Assembly (NCBI RefSeq): GCF_000732615.1
Contig: NZ_JPGL01000026.1
Coordinates: forward strand, 58,325 to 122,324
Direction: 5' to 3'
Origin: Burkholderia paludis
GTDB taxonomy: Bacteria; Pseudomonadota; Gammaproteobacteria; Burkholderiales; Burkholderiaceae
Length of the DNA: 64,000 bases
The position numbers and the translations under genes are program-made. Numbering within the stretch: the stretch's first letter is position 1; every line of letters starts with the position of its first letter. The notes beneath the pieces were generated by a model. It was not told where the DNA came from, did not search any database, and was given only the letters and a program-made list of their open reading frames with translations. This document shows, one piece after another, positions 37,805 through 47,919 of this stretch.

Positions 37805-38509
37805 ATGTTCGAGAAGATTCCCGCCCGCGCGATGAGCGACCACGTCGCGCAGCAACTGCTCAAGCAGATTGAAGTCGGCAGTTTCTCGGCCACCGGCAAG
37901 CTGCCGACGGAAGCCGTGCTCGCGCAGGAATTCGGCGTGAGCCGCACCGTGATCCGCGAGGCGATCTCGCGGCTGAAGAACGAGGGCGTGGTCGAGCCGC
38001 GCCAGGGCAGCGGCGTGTACGTGAACCAGCACGGCGCGATCCGGCCGCTGCGGATCGACTACGCGGAAGCGGTCGAGGCCACCTCGCTGCCGCACCTGCT
38101 CGCGGTGCGCCGCGCGATCGAGGCCGAGGTCGCGGCCGAAGCGGCGCTGCATCACACCGTCGACGACATGGCCGACATCGACGAAGCGCTGCGCAGGATC
38201 GACGACGCCGTGGCGGAAGGGCGCGACGGCGTCGCGGAAGACGTCGCGTTCCACCGCACGATCGCGGCCGTCACCGGCAACCCGTATTTCCTCAAGACGC
38301 TGCAGTTCCTGAACCAGTACCTCGAAGCCGGCGTGAAGGTCACGCGGCGCAACGAAGCGACGCGCGAGGACTTCTCGCGCCAGGTGCGCGAGGAACACGC
38401 GGCGATCGCCGACGCGATCCGTGCACGCGACCCGATGGCCGCGCGCAACGCGGCGCGCACGCACATGTACAACGCCGCCCGCCGTCTCGCGGAAGCCGGC
38501 ATCTGCTGA
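37805..38509 (+). CDS. GntR/FadR-family regulator of the threonate/erythronate operon
   Basis: The 234-residue protein has a winged HTH at about 10-72 ('LPTEAVLAQEFGVSRTVIRE') and an FCD effector domain from about 95 with the metal-ligand pattern 'FHRTIAAVTGN' and later His residues ('EEHAAIADAIRARD', 'ARTHMYNAA'). It is first in the cluster, 52 bp before ltnD, and probably represses the operon until threonate, erythronate or a derived keto acid binds. Confidence 0.87.
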   Translation: MFEKIPARAMSDHVAQQLLKQIEVGSFSATGKLPTEAVLAQEFGVSRTVIREAISRLKNEGVVEPRQGSGVYVNQHGAIRPLRIDYAEAVEATSLPHLLAVRRAIEAEVAAEAALHHTVDDMADIDEALRRIDDAVAEGRDGVAEDVAFHRTIAAVTGNPYFLKTLQFLNQYLEAGVKVTRRNEATREDFSRQVREEHAAIADAIRARDPMAARNAARTHMYNAARRLAEAGIC

Positions 38510-38561
38510 ACCCGGCGGCCACGTCCGTCACGCCCTGCCCCCGAATCGATCAAGGTAGACC

Positions 38562-39452
38562 ATGTCAAGAAATGTTGGAGTCATCGGCCTCGGCGCGATG
38601 GGCCTCGGCGTCGCGCGCTCGCTGCTGCGCGCCGGCCTGCGCGTGCACGCATGCGACGTGCGCGACACCGTGCTGCAGGCGTTCGCCGCCGAAGGCGGCA
38701 TCGCGTGCGCGACGCCGGCCGAACTCGGCGCGCAGTGCGACGTCGTCGTCACGCTCGTCGTCAATGCGGCGCAAACCGAGACCGTGCTGTTCGGCGAGCA
38801 CGGCGCGGTCGCGGCGATGCAGCCGGGCGGCGTCGTGATCGCCAGCGCGACCGTCGCGCCCGAATTCGCGGTCGCGCTCGGCGCGCGCATCGAGGCGGCC
38901 GGCCTGCAGATGCTCGATGCGCCCGTGTCGGGCGGCGCCGCGCGCGCGGCCTCCGGCGAGATGACGATGATGACGTCCGGCCCCGCCGCCGCGTACGCCG
39001 CATGCGAGGACGTGCTCGCCGCGATCGCCGGCAAGGTCTATCGCCTCGGCGACGCGCACGGCGTCGGCTCGAAAGTGAAGATCATCAACCAGCTGCTGGC
39101 CGGCGTGCACATCGCAGCGGCGGCCGAGGCGATGGCGCTGGGCCTGCGCGAAGGCGTCGACGCCGACGCGCTGTACGACGTGATCACGCACAGCGCCGGC
39201 AACTCGTGGATGTTCGAGAACCGCGTGCCGCACATCCTGAACGGCGACTACACGCCGCTGTCGGCCGTCGACATCTTCGTGAAGGACCTCGGCCTCGTGC
39301 TCGATACCGCGCGCCGCAGCAAGTTCCCGCTGCCGCTGTCGGCCACCGCGCACCAGATGTTCATGAGCGCGTCGAGCGCCGGCCACGGCGGCGAGGACGA
39401 TTCCGCCGTGATCAAGACTTTCCCCGGCATCACGCTGCCGCCCGCCCGCTGA
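38562..39452 (+). CDS. ltnD: L-threonate dehydrogenase
   Basis: The 296-residue protein belongs to the beta-hydroxyacid dehydrogenases: 'GVIGLGAMGLGVARSLL' is the NAD motif, 'LDAPVSGGAARAASGEM' the substrate motif, and 'GSKVKIINQLLAG' holds the catalytic Lys. LtnD oxidises L-threonate at C2 to 2-oxo-tetronate. Assignment to LtnD rather than to 3-hydroxyisobutyrate dehydrogenase rests on its neighbours otnK, otnC and otnI. Confidence 0.9.
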   Translation: MSRNVGVIGLGAMGLGVARSLLRAGLRVHACDVRDTVLQAFAAEGGIACATPAELGAQCDVVVTLVVNAAQTETVLFGEHGAVAAMQPGGVVIASATVAPEFAVALGARIEAAGLQMLDAPVSGGAARAASGEMTMMTSGPAAAYAACEDVLAAIAGKVYRLGDAHGVGSKVKIINQLLAGVHIAAAAEAMALGLREGVDADALYDVITHSAGNSWMFENRVPHILNGDYTPLSAVDIFVKDLGLVLDTARRSKFPLPLSATAHQMFMSASSAGHGGEDDSAVIKTFPGITLPPAR

Positions 39453-39471
39453 GTCGAACGACGCACCTGCC

Positions 39472-40761
39472 ATGACCGCTTCCGCTTCCCGTCCCCTGCT
39501 CGGCTGCATCGCCGACGATTTCACCGGCGCGACCGATCTCGCGAACATGCTCGTCAAGAACGGCATGCGCACCGTGCAGACGATCGGCGTGCCCGCCGAT
39601 GGCGCGTCGCCCGAGGCCGACGCGATCGTCGTCGCGCTGAAGTCGCGCACGATTCCCGCGCCCGACGCCGTCGCGCAGTCGCTCGCCGCGTACGAATGGC
39701 TGCGCGCGCAAGGCTGCCGCCAGTTCTTCTTCAAGTACTGCTCGACCTTCGACTCGACCGACGCCGGCAACATCGGGCCGGTGGCCGACGCGCTGCTCGA
39801 CGCGGCCGGCGGCGGCTTCACGATCGCGTGCCCGGCGTTTCCCGAGAACGGCCGCACGATCTATCGCGGCCACCTGTTCGTCGGCGACGTGCTGCTGAAC
39901 CAGTCCGGGATGGAAAACCATCCGCTCACGCCGATGCACGACGCGAACCTCGTGCGCGTGCTGCAGCGGCAGACGAAGTCGCCGGTCGGCCTGATCCGCT
40001 ACGACACGATCGCGCTGGGCGCGGCTGCCGTGCGCACGCGGATCGAGCAGCTGCGCGCGGAAGGCGTGCGCTTCGCCATCGCGGACGCGCTGTCGGACCG
40101 CGACCTCTACGTGCTCGGCGAAGCGTGCGCGGGCCTGCCGCTCATCACCGGCGGCTCGGGCATCGCGCTCGGCCTGCCCGCGAATTTCCGCCGCGCGGAA
40201 CAACTGCCCGAGCGCGACAACGCGGCGGCGCTGCCGCGCATCGACGGATTGTCGGCGGTGCTCGCCGGCAGCGCGTCGAAGGCCACCCAGGCCCAGGTCG
40301 CCGCGTGGCGCGCGACGCGGCCGAGCTTCCGCATCGATCCGCTCGCGGCGGCGCGCGGCGAGCCCGTGGTCGACGAGGCGCTCGCGTTCGCGCGCGCGAA
40401 CCTGCCGCAGCCCGTGCTGATCTATGCGACGGCAACGCCTGATGAAGTGAAGGCCGTGCAACAGGCGCTCGGCATCGACGCGGCCGGCCATCTCGTCGAA
40501 AGCACGCTCGCGGCGATCGCGCGCGGCCTGCGCGAACTCGGCGTGCGCAAGTTCGTCGTCGCCGGCGGCGAAACGTCCGGCGCGGTCGTGCAGGCGCTCG
40601 ACGTGGCGTCGCTGCAGATCGGCGCGCAGATCGATCCGGGCGTGCCGGCCACGGCCACGCCCGGCGCGCAGCCGCTCGGCCTCGCGCTGAAATCCGGCAA
40701 CTTCGGCACGACGGACTTTTTCGACAAGGCGCTGCGCGCGCTGGACGGAGCTGCACGATGA
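39472..40761 (+). CDS. otnK: 3-oxo-tetronate kinase
   Basis: The 429-residue protein is a DUF1537-type four-carbon acid sugar kinase: 'CIADDFTGATDLANMLV' near residue 10 is the family's N-terminal signature, and 'FVVAGGETSGAVVQAL' is the C-terminal nucleotide-binding motif. It phosphorylates 3-oxo-tetronate at O4. Its stop overlaps the start of otnC by ATGA. Confidence 0.93.
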   Translation: MTASASRPLLGCIADDFTGATDLANMLVKNGMRTVQTIGVPADGASPEADAIVVALKSRTIPAPDAVAQSLAAYEWLRAQGCRQFFFKYCSTFDSTDAGNIGPVADALLDAAGGGFTIACPAFPENGRTIYRGHLFVGDVLLNQSGMENHPLTPMHDANLVRVLQRQTKSPVGLIRYDTIALGAAAVRTRIEQLRAEGVRFAIADALSDRDLYVLGEACAGLPLITGGSGIALGLPANFRRAEQLPERDNAAALPRIDGLSAVLAGSASKATQAQVAAWRATRPSFRIDPLAAARGEPVVDEALAFARANLPQPVLIYATATPDEVKAVQQALGIDAAGHLVESTLAAIARGLRELGVRKFVVAGGETSGAVVQALDVASLQIGAQIDPGVPATATPGAQPLGLALKSGNFGTTDFFDKALRALDGAAR

Positions 40762-41396
40762 GCCACGAAGCGAAACTGCGCGAGGAAATCTGCGTGGTCG
40801 GCGCGAGCCTGCATGCGCGCGGCCACGCGGTCGGCAGCGCCGGAAACATCAGCGCGCGGCTGCCCGACGGCTGGCTGATCACGCCGACCGACGCGTGCCT
40901 CGGCCGGCTCGATCCGAACGATCTCGCGAAGGTCGGTGCGGACGGCCAGCCGGTATCCGGCGGCAAGCCGTCGAAGACGCTGGCGCTGCATCGCGGCATC
41001 TACGCGCGCAATCCCGACGCGAACGGCGTCGTCCACACGCATTCGACGCATCTCGTCGCGCTGACGCTCGCGGGCGTGTGGCGCGACAGCGACGTGCTGC
41101 CGCCGATCACGCCGTACTACGTGATGAAGGTCGGCCACATTCCGCTGATCCGTTACCGCCGCCCCGGCGATCCGGACGTCGCCGCCGAAGTCGCGGCGCT
41201 CGCCTGCGAGGTGCGCGGCGTGCTGCTCGAGCGCCTCGGCCCGGTGATGTGGGGGCCGTCGGTGTCGCACGCGTCGTACGCGCTCGAGGAACTCGAGGAA
41301 ACCGCGCGGCTGTGGCTGATGACGCACCCGAAGCCCGAACCGCTTTCCGCCGCGGCGCTCGACGAATTGCGCCAGGCCTTCGGCGCGCGCTGGTAG
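40758..41396 (+). CDS. otnC: 3-oxo-tetronate 4-phosphate decarboxylase
   Basis: The 212-residue class II aldolase-like protein has 'GNISARLPDGWLITPT' and the zinc-binding 'HTHSTHLVALTL' at about 94-105. In this pathway OtnC decarboxylates 3-oxo-tetronate 4-phosphate to dihydroxyacetone phosphate. It is coupled to otnK by overlapping ATGA. Confidence 0.92.
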   Translation: MSHEAKLREEICVVGASLHARGHAVGSAGNISARLPDGWLITPTDACLGRLDPNDLAKVGADGQPVSGGKPSKTLALHRGIYARNPDANGVVHTHSTHLVALTLAGVWRDSDVLPPITPYYVMKVGHIPLIRYRRPGDPDVAAEVAALACEVRGVLLERLGPVMWGPSVSHASYALEELEETARLWLMTHPKPEPLSAAALDELRQAFGARW

Positions 41397-41508
41397 CGGC
41401 GCACCACGCAACGATTCCCATGCCCGCCGTGTGCGCGGGCCCTTCCGTCAGCACACACACGAACCGGCGGCCTGCGCGCCGCCGGCTAACAACATCCTGG
41501 AGACGACG

Positions 41509-42834
41509 ATGACTGCTCTCGACGCGGCCGCTGGCCGCTCGCCCGCCGCGCCCGCCCATGCCGCGGAACTCGACCGCACCTACAAGAAAGTGTTCTGGCG
41601 CATCGTGCCGTTCCTGATGCTCTGCTACGTGGTCGCGTATCTCGACCGCGTGAACGTCGGCTTCGCGAAGCTGCAGATGTCGCAGGATCTCGCGTTCAGC
41701 GAAACGGTGTTCGGTCTCGGCGCCGGCATCTTCTTTCTTGGCTACTTTCTTTTCGAACTGCCAAGCAACCTGCTGATGCACCGCATCGGCGCGCGCATCT
41801 GGATCGCTCGGATCATGATCACGTGGGGCCTCCTGTCGGCGCTGTTCGCGTTCGTGAAGACGCCGACACAGTTCTACGTGCTGCGCTTCCTGCTCGGCCT
41901 CGCGGAAGCCGGCTTCTATCCCGGCGTGATCCTGTACCTCACGTACTGGTTCCCGTCGCATCGCCGCGCGAAGATCATCGCGGTGTTCATGTCCGCGATT
42001 CCCGTGTCGGGCATCTTCGGCAACCCGCTGTCGGGCTGGATCATGGAGCGCTTCCACGGCGGCTCGGGTTTCCACGGCTGGCAATGGATGTTCATGATCG
42101 AGGCCGTGCCGGCCGTGCTGGTCGGCATCGCGACGATCCTGTATCTCGACAACAGCATCCGCGGCGCGAAGTGGCTCGACGAACGGGAGAAGCAGTTGCT
42201 GGAGGACGAGATCGCCGCGCAGCCGCAGGAACAGCAGCAGCACGGCCATTCGCTGAAGGCCGTGTTCGCGGACCCGCGCATGTGGTGGATGTCGCTGATC
42301 TACTTCGCGTTCGTCACCGGCCAGTACGGCCTCACGTTCTGGATGCCGACGCTCGTGAAATCGACCGGCATCACCGATACGCTGCAGATCGGCCTGCTGT
42401 CGGCGATCCCGTTCCTCGTCGCGATCGTCGTGATGAACCTGTTCGGCCACAGCGCCGACAAGCGCCGCGAACGCCGCTGGCACCTGATCGTGCCGGCGCT
42501 GATGGGCGCGGTCGGGTTTGCGGTCGCCGCGTCGTACTCGCACAATACGGCGGTGTCGATCGTGTTCCTGTCGCTCGCGGCAGGCGGCGTGCTGACCTGC
42601 GCCCCGCTGTTCTGGTCGCTGCCGACCGCGTTCCTCGCGGGCTCCGCGGCGGCGGCCGGGATCGCGATCATCAACTCGGTCGGCAACCTCGCCGGTTTCG
42701 CGAGCCCGTACGTGATCGGCTACCTGAAGGACGTCACGCACAGCACGGCCTCCGGCATGTACGTGCTGGCGGCGATGCTCGTGATCGGCGCGATCGCCGT
42801 CTGGCTCACGCCCGCGAAACTCGTGAACCGCTGA
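41509..42834 (+). CDS. MFS transporter, anion:cation symporter family
   Basis: The 441-residue membrane protein has 12 predicted TM segments and the ACS-family opening '[27 protein letters not shown]' region, plus '[18 protein letters not shown]' and '[15 protein letters not shown]'. Such transporters import tartrate, threonate and related acid sugars. Placement inside the operon, between otnC and otnI, makes it the likely uptake system for threonate or erythronate. SD TGGAG precedes ATG 41509. Confidence 0.9.
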   Translation: MTALDAAAGRSPAAPAHAAELDRTYKKVFWRIVPFLMLCYVVAYLDRVNVGFAKLQMSQDLAFSETVFGLGAGIFFLGYFLFELPSNLLMHRIGARIWIARIMITWGLLSALFAFVKTPTQFYVLRFLLGLAEAGFYPGVILYLTYWFPSHRRAKIIAVFMSAIPVSGIFGNPLSGWIMERFHGGSGFHGWQWMFMIEAVPAVLVGIATILYLDNSIRGAKWLDEREKQLLEDEIAAQPQEQQQHGHSLKAVFADPRMWWMSLIYFAFVTGQYGLTFWMPTLVKSTGITDTLQIGLLSAIPFLVAIVVMNLFGHSADKRRERRWHLIVPALMGAVGFAVAASYSHNTAVSIVFLSLAAGGVLTCAPLFWSLPTAFLAGSAAAAGIAIINSVGNLAGFASPYVIGYLKDVTHSTASGMYVLAAMLVIGAIAVWLTPAKLVNR

Positions 42835-42901
42835 GCCGGTTCCCCTCGTTCGATGCGGGGCAGCCGCCTGCCCCGCCCATTCATTCACAGGACCCGCTGC
42901 C

Positions 42902-43678
42902 ATGCCACGCTTCGCCGCCAACCTCTCGATGATGTACACCGAGCACGCGTTCCTCGAACGCTTCGCCGCTGCCGCCTACGACGGCTTCAAGGCTGTCGAG
43001 TACCTGTTCCCGTACGACTTCGCCGCCGGGGACATCCGGGCGCGCCTCGATGCGCACGGCCTCGAACAGGCGCTGTTCAACGCGCCGCCCGGCGACTGGG
43101 CCGCGGGCGAGCGCGGGATCGCGTCGCTGCCCGGACGCGAGGACGAGTTCCGGCGCGGTATCGACCAGGCGCTCGATTACGCGCGCGTGATCGGCAACCG
43201 GAAGCTGCACGTGATGGCCGGCATGGTCGCGCCGGGCGCGGACCGCGCGCGCCATCGCGACACCTACGTCGCGAACCTGCGCCATGCCACGCAGGCCGCC
43301 GCCGCGCACGGCGTCACGATCCTGATCGAGCCGATCAACCCGCGCGACATGCCCGGCTATTTCCTCAACCGTCAGGACGACGCGCACGCGATCTGCGCGG
43401 ACGTCGGCGCGCCGAACCTGAAGGTGCAGTTCGACTGCTACCACTGCCAGATCGTCGAAGGCGATCTCGCGATGAAGCTCAGGCGCGATTTCGCGGGCAT
43501 CGGCCATATCCAGATCGCGGGCGTGCCCGAGCGCCACGAGCCGGATCTCGGCGAACTCAACTACCCGTACCTGTTCGAGCTGATCGACGCGCTCGGCTAC
43601 GACGGCTGGATCGGCTGCGAGTACCGCCCGAAGGCCGGCACGTCGGAAGGGCTCGGCTGGCTCAAACCGTATCTGTAA
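42902..43678 (+). CDS. otnI: 2-oxo-tetronate isomerase
   Basis: The 258-residue TIM-barrel protein is of the hydroxypyruvate isomerase type: '[20 protein letters not shown]' has the catalytic/metal Glu, '[11 protein letters not shown]' the metal Asp and His, and '[16 protein letters not shown]' the second Glu. In this context it converts 2-oxo-tetronate to 3-oxo-tetronate, the substrate of OtnK. Confidence 0.92.
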   Translation: MPRFAANLSMMYTEHAFLERFAAAAYDGFKAVEYLFPYDFAAGDIRARLDAHGLEQALFNAPPGDWAAGERGIASLPGREDEFRRGIDQALDYARVIGNRKLHVMAGMVAPGADRARHRDTYVANLRHATQAAAAHGVTILIEPINPRDMPGYFLNRQDDAHAICADVGAPNLKVQFDCYHCQIVEGDLAMKLRRDFAGIGHIQIAGVPERHEPDLGELNYPYLFELIDALGYDGWIGCEYRPKAGTSEGLGWLKPYL

Positions 43679-43705
43679 TCCCGGCATTCCCTGGAGAGAA
43701 CCCAC

Positions 43706-44677
43706 ATGAAAGTACTGATCACCGGCGGCGCCGGCTTTCTCGGCCAGCGCCTTGCGCGCAAGCTGCTCGAGCGCGGCGAACTGGCCGGCCCCGACGGCCG
43801 GACCGGCAAGATCGACGAACTGGTGCTGCTCGACGTCGTCGAGGGCGGCGATTTCGGCGATGCGCGCGTGACGTCGATCGTCGGCGACATCGCCGATCGC
43901 GCGGTGCTCGAACGCGCGATCGACACGCAGACGGACGCGATCTTCCACCTTGCGGCAATCGTCAGCGGGCAGGCCGAAGCCGATTTCGATCTCGGCATGC
44001 GGATCAACCTCGATGCGTCGCGCACGCTGCTCGAAGTATGCCGCGCACGCGGCCATCGGCCGCGCGTCGTGTTCACCAGCTCCGTCGCGGTCTATGGCGG
44101 CGCGCTGCCCGACGTCGTGCAGGACGACACCGCGCTGAACCCGCAATCGTCGTACGGCGCGGAGAAGGCGATCGCCGAACTGCTGCTGTGCGACTACGCG
44201 CGACGCGGCTTCGTCGACGGCCGCGTGCTGCGGCTGCCGACGATCAGCGTGCGGCCGGGCCGCCCGAACGCGGCCGCATCGTCGTTCGCGAGCGGCATCA
44301 TCCGCGAGCCGCTGAACGGCGAGGAAAGCGTGTGCCCGGTGCCCGGCTCGACGCGGCTGTGGCTGCTGTCGCCGCGCGGCGCGATCGAGGCGCTCGTCGC
44401 CGGATGCGAACTCGACGGCGCGAAGCTCGGCAACCGGCGCGTGATCAACCTGCCCGGCCTGTCGGTGTCGGTCGACGAAATGATCGAGGCGCTGCGCGAG
44501 GTCGCGGGCGACGAGGCCGTGAAGCGGATCCGCCATGTGCCCGACGCACGCGTCGAGCAGATCGTCGGCAGCTGGCCGGGCCGCTGGGACACGTCGCGCG
44601 CGGAGGCGCTCGGGCTGAAGGGCGACACGTCGTTCGCGGACGTGATCCGCAGCCATCTCGCCGACGAACGGCGCTGA
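43706..44677 (+). CDS. denD: D-erythronate dehydrogenase
   Basis: The 323-residue extended short-chain dehydrogenase has the 'GGAGFLGQRLAR' NAD motif at about 7-18, catalytic Ser in 'FTSSVAVYGG' and 'SYGAEKAIAE' with Tyr and Lys. DenD oxidises D-erythronate to 2-oxo-tetronate, entering the same route as LtnD. SD TGGAGAGAA precedes ATG 43706. It ends the operon 25 bp from the convergent HpnL-like gene. Confidence 0.9.
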   Translation: MKVLITGGAGFLGQRLARKLLERGELAGPDGRTGKIDELVLLDVVEGGDFGDARVTSIVGDIADRAVLERAIDTQTDAIFHLAAIVSGQAEADFDLGMRINLDASRTLLEVCRARGHRPRVVFTSSVAVYGGALPDVVQDDTALNPQSSYGAEKAIAELLLCDYARRGFVDGRVLRLPTISVRPGRPNAAASSFASGIIREPLNGEESVCPVPGSTRLWLLSPRGAIEALVAGCELDGAKLGNRRVINLPGLSVSVDEMIEALREVAGDEAVKRIRHVPDARVEQIVGSWPGRWDTSRAEALGLKGDTSFADVIRSHLADERR

Positions 44678-44702
44678 GGCGCGAGCGGCCCGCCCGGTCG
44701 CG

Positions 44703-45788
44703 TCAACGCGGCCCGGCGGATTCCCCGATGCGCAACGACGCGCGCGTCGGGCCGCCCGGCCGGTTCGCCGAGCCGGCCGCCCATTGCCAGGCCAGCAGGC
44801 CCGGCAGATAGAACAGCAGGTCGCGCACGCGGCGCGCGCCGGCCAGCGCGAGACAGGTCGGCGGGTCGAACCCGAGCAGCCCGCCGATCAGCACGAACCC
44901 GCCCTCCTGCACCCCGAGGCCGCCCGGCATCAGGAACGCGATGCTGCTCACGAGCTGGATCAGCGCCTCGATCGCCAGCGCCTGCGCGAAGGTCGGCGCA
45001 GCGCCGAGGAAATGCAGCGCGAGCCAGATTTCCAGCGCATAGCCGGCGAACTGCAGCGTCTGCCAGATCGCGAGGTAACGCACGACGACGCCGGTCCGTC
45101 TCCAGATCAGCCGGATCGACTGGTCGGTACGCGCCGATTCGCCGACGAGCGCCACCACCTTGCCGCTCGTGACGCGGTTGAGCACGCGCATCGCGCGTTC
45201 GAACGGCCGCGCATACTGCACCAGCGCGAACAGCAGAAGCACCGGCACCAGCGCGGCCATGCCGATCGCGAGGTTCCCGGCCACCCGTGCGGCATCGGAC
45301 GACGCGTGTTCGAGCACGTAGCCGATCGCGACCAGTGCGAATACCAGCTGGCTGATCAGCGTCAGTTGCGTATCGGCGACGAGGCTCGCCACGGCGCTCG
45401 CCGGCCGCACGCCCGCCTGCCGCAACAAACCGAACGACACGATCTCGCCGCCGATCCGCGCGACCGGCAACAACCCGTTGATCGATTCGCGAATCCAGAC
45501 GAGCTTGAGCATCGTCGCGAACGACGGCCGGCGCGGGCCGCGGATCAGCATCCGCCAGTCCCACGCATTCGCGAGCATCGGCAGGAGGTGCGCCAGCGCG
45601 GCGACCAGCAACCCGGCGCCGGCGATCTGCAGGCGGTGCAGGATGTCGAGCGGATGCTCGCGCCAGATCAGCCATACGGCGAGCGCCAGCCCGCCCAGCG
45701 CGGCCGCCTGCCCCGCATGCCGTAGCCGCGCCTCGCCTCTCGCGGCGTTGCGCGCCGCGTCGTCGGCCGGAGTCGTCTCCTTCGTCAT
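44703..45788 (-). CDS. hpnL: HpnL/YbhN-family membrane protein
   Basis: The 361-residue protein has about eight TM segments and the LPG-synthase TM family motifs: 'RESINGLLPVARIGGEIVSF' and 'SSIAFLMPGGLGVQEGGFVL'. In hopanoid producers HpnL is thought to help move or place hopanoids. It overlaps the HpnI-like gene by ATGA, which supports that reading. A general flippase-like function is the alternative, since YbhN relatives occur in many settings. Confidence 0.75.
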   Translation of the reverse strand: MTKETTPADDAARNAARGEARLRHAGQAAALGGLALAVWLIWREHPLDILHRLQIAGAGLLVAALAHLLPMLANAWDWRMLIRGPRRPSFATMLKLVWIRESINGLLPVARIGGEIVSFGLLRQAGVRPASAVASLVADTQLTLISQLVFALVAIGYVLEHASSDAARVAGNLAIGMAALVPVLLLFALVQYARPFERAMRVLNRVTSGKVVALVGESARTDQSIRLIWRRTGVVVRYLAIWQTLQFAGYALEIWLALHFLGAAPTFAQALAIEALIQLVSSIAFLMPGGLGVQEGGFVLIGGLLGFDPPTCLALAGARRVRDLLFYLPGLLAWQWAAGSANRPGGPTRASLRIGESAGPR

Positions 45789-46954
45789 GCTTCGTTCGCG
45801 GGCGACAGCAGCCCTTCCCGGTCGACGCGAAAACGCGTGCCGCGCCACACGACATGCGACGAGAAGAAGCTCGACACGAAGACGAGGAACTGCAGGAGAT
45901 CGACGAACGGCAGCCAGAGCGCGCCGCGCAGGCCGGCGCCCGTCGCCCGGCTCGTCTTCAGCATCAGCAGCGCCCGCGCGCCGAGCGCCGCGACCGCCAG
46001 CCCGCACGCAACGGCCGTGCCGCCGGAGAACAGCAGCGCCAGCAGCGCGAGCGGCAGCGGGTGCATCAGCACCGAGCCGGCGTGACCGAGCCGGTCCGCC
46101 GCGCGGATCGTGCGGCTCCAGCGCAATTCGTGTGCGTAAAGCTGCGCGAACGTCTTCTCGACGGCTGCGTGCCCGACCACGAACGGCGGAATGACGACCT
46201 GCGCGCCCGCCTGCCGCACCGCTTCGCCGAGCGCGTGATCCTCGGCGAGGTGATGCGCGAAGCGTGTGAGCCCGCCGATGCGCTCCAGCGTCGCGCGCGT
46301 GATCGCGATCGTCTGGCCGAAGCACGGCCGCGCGCGCCCGATGAACAGCCCGGTGATCACGCCCGGCAGGAAATGGTAGTTCGTCATCGCGACGGCGACG
46401 CCGGGCCAGAAACCGGGCGCCGCGACGCCGCGATACACGCTCGTCACGATGCCGACATCCGGCTGCTGCAGCGCGCCGACGACGGCGCGCAGATACTCGC
46501 GCCCGACCAGCACGTCGCTGTCGGCGAAACACAGCACCGAGTACTCCGCGTGTTCGAGCATGTTCACGAGATTGCCGATCTTGCGGTTCGGCCCGTACAG
46601 CCGCGCGTCGGCGACGACCTTGATGTTCGCGTCGGGGTAGCGCGCGCGCAGCGTCTCGACGGCGGCGAGCGCCGCGTCGTCCGCGTCGTGCACGCCGAAC
46701 AGGTGCTGGACCGGCCCCGGATAATTCTGCACGAAGAAGCTTTCGAGATGCTGTACGAGCTGCCACTCGTCGCCGTGCAGCGGCTTCGCGACGGTGACGC
46801 CCGGATAGTCGCGCGGCCGCGCCGCCGGACGGGAGAAGAACCGGCCGACCAGCACGCTGGCCGCGACCGTGTATGCGATGCCCAGCAACACGCCCAGCGT
46901 GCAGACGATCGACAGCGCGCCGGCCAGCGCGTGCAGCAGATGCAGCAAGACCAT
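45785..46954 (-). CDS. hpnI: HpnI-like ceramide-glucosyltransferase family enzyme
   Basis: The 389-residue GT2-family enzyme has an N-terminal TM segment, 'VTVAKPLHGDEWQLVQHLES', the metal motif 'CFADSDVLVG', 'HLAEDHALGEAV' and 'HELRWSRT', then two or three C-terminal TM segments. These match HpnI, which adds N-acetylglucosamine to bacteriohopanetetrol. HpnK and HpnJ, the later enzymes, are not in the window. SD GGGGAG precedes ATG 46954. Confidence 0.8.
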   Translation of the reverse strand: MVLLHLLHALAGALSIVCTLGVLLGIAYTVAASVLVGRFFSRPAARPRDYPGVTVAKPLHGDEWQLVQHLESFFVQNYPGPVQHLFGVHDADDAALAAVETLRARYPDANIKVVADARLYGPNRKIGNLVNMLEHAEYSVLCFADSDVLVGREYLRAVVGALQQPDVGIVTSVYRGVAAPGFWPGVAVAMTNYHFLPGVITGLFIGRARPCFGQTIAITRATLERIGGLTRFAHHLAEDHALGEAVRQAGAQVVIPPFVVGHAAVEKTFAQLYAHELRWSRTIRAADRLGHAGSVLMHPLPLALLALLFSGGTAVACGLAVAALGARALLMLKTSRATGAGLRGALWLPFVDLLQFLVFVSSFFSSHVVWRGTRFRVDREGLLSPANEA

Positions 46955-47545
46955 GCAACTCCCCGGTGGTGGCCCGGTCGGGCCGCGGCAGCGCCGGGGC
47001 CGCCACGCGCGAAGGCGGGCTCACCCGTGCGCGCAGCGGAAGCGATTCCCGTTGAGCCGGACATGAAGGACGACTCACGGACGGTACGCCAGTCAGATGA
47101 CACTACTATCGTGCCGCGATCGATTCGGGTCGCACGTGCATCGCCTCCCGCTGGCCCGCGCGGCGCGGCATGCCGGACCGGCAAGCTTGCGGACCGAAAG
47201 GATCGCGGCGGCAGCCGCGACGACGAGCGGAATGCGAAACGTCATCGTCGTGAAAAATGTGTCGGGTAAGCGCGGCGCAAACAACGAAACCGGCGCGAAA
47301 CGCCCGATGACGATGCCGGCCCGCGCGACGATCCCTCCGCGAACCGGATTGCGCCGTTGCGCGCCATCGCCGTCCATATCCGGATCATCGTGCGATCGAT
47401 CTGCCGGCTGTCCGCGACCGGCCGGCAAGACGATCGCGCCGCCGCGCGAAGCGGCGCGCGACGACGGGCAGCGCGGCCGGCGCACTCGCGCCGGGCCGCA
47501 CCGCGCGAAGGCCCCGCGCGCGGCCCGGCCGCGAACACGGCCGCG
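46955..47545. other. 591-bp stretch without a convincing gene
   Basis: Several short frames overlap here, none with good coding signs. The best is a 50-residue minus-strand frame (47093-47245) starting 'MTFRIPLVVAAAAAIL', which could be a signal-like segment but has no clear SD and no recognisable mature part. The region is the upstream zone of hpnI and the downstream zone of the DUF4148 gene. Confidence 0.5.
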
Positions 47546-47848
47546 TCAGGGCGCACACGACCATGGCGACACCTGGCAGCGGGTCTGCGCCGACGTACCG
47601 GGCATCGGCGCATGCGCGTCGGACGCCGCCATCCGCGCCCGCTCCTGCATGGCGAGCCGCGCTTGCGCCGCCTGGATGTCCGCCGGATACACGGCGTCGT
47701 CCCCCTTCGCCGGGTCGTACCCGGCCGCTTCCATGCGCATCAGTTCGTCGCGAACCTGCGCTCGCGTCAGCGGCGCGTCCGATTGCGCGAACGCCGGTTG
47801 ACCGGCAATCGCTCCGATCATCGTCAGGACTGCGATATATATCTTCAT
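47546..47848 (-). CDS. DUF4148 family periplasmic protein
   Basis: The 100-residue protein has a signal peptide ending 'GQPAFA' (about 21) and the DUF4148 core 'PLTRAQVRDELMRMEAAGYDP', ending with 'AMQERARMAASDA'-like helix. The family is small, periplasmic and nearly confined to Burkholderia and relatives; its function is unknown. A second DUF4148 gene lies just upstream on the same strand. Confidence 0.8.
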   Translation of the reverse strand: MKIYIAVLTMIGAIAGQPAFAQSDAPLTRAQVRDELMRMEAAGYDPAKGDDAVYPADIQAAQARLAMQERARMAASDAHAPMPGTSAQTRCQVSPWSCAP

Positions 47849-47919
47849 GATGAACCCCATCCATGTTCCGTATCGACCGACCGTGGTGAATGCCCGACCG
47901 GCGAACGCAGGCCGCTGCG

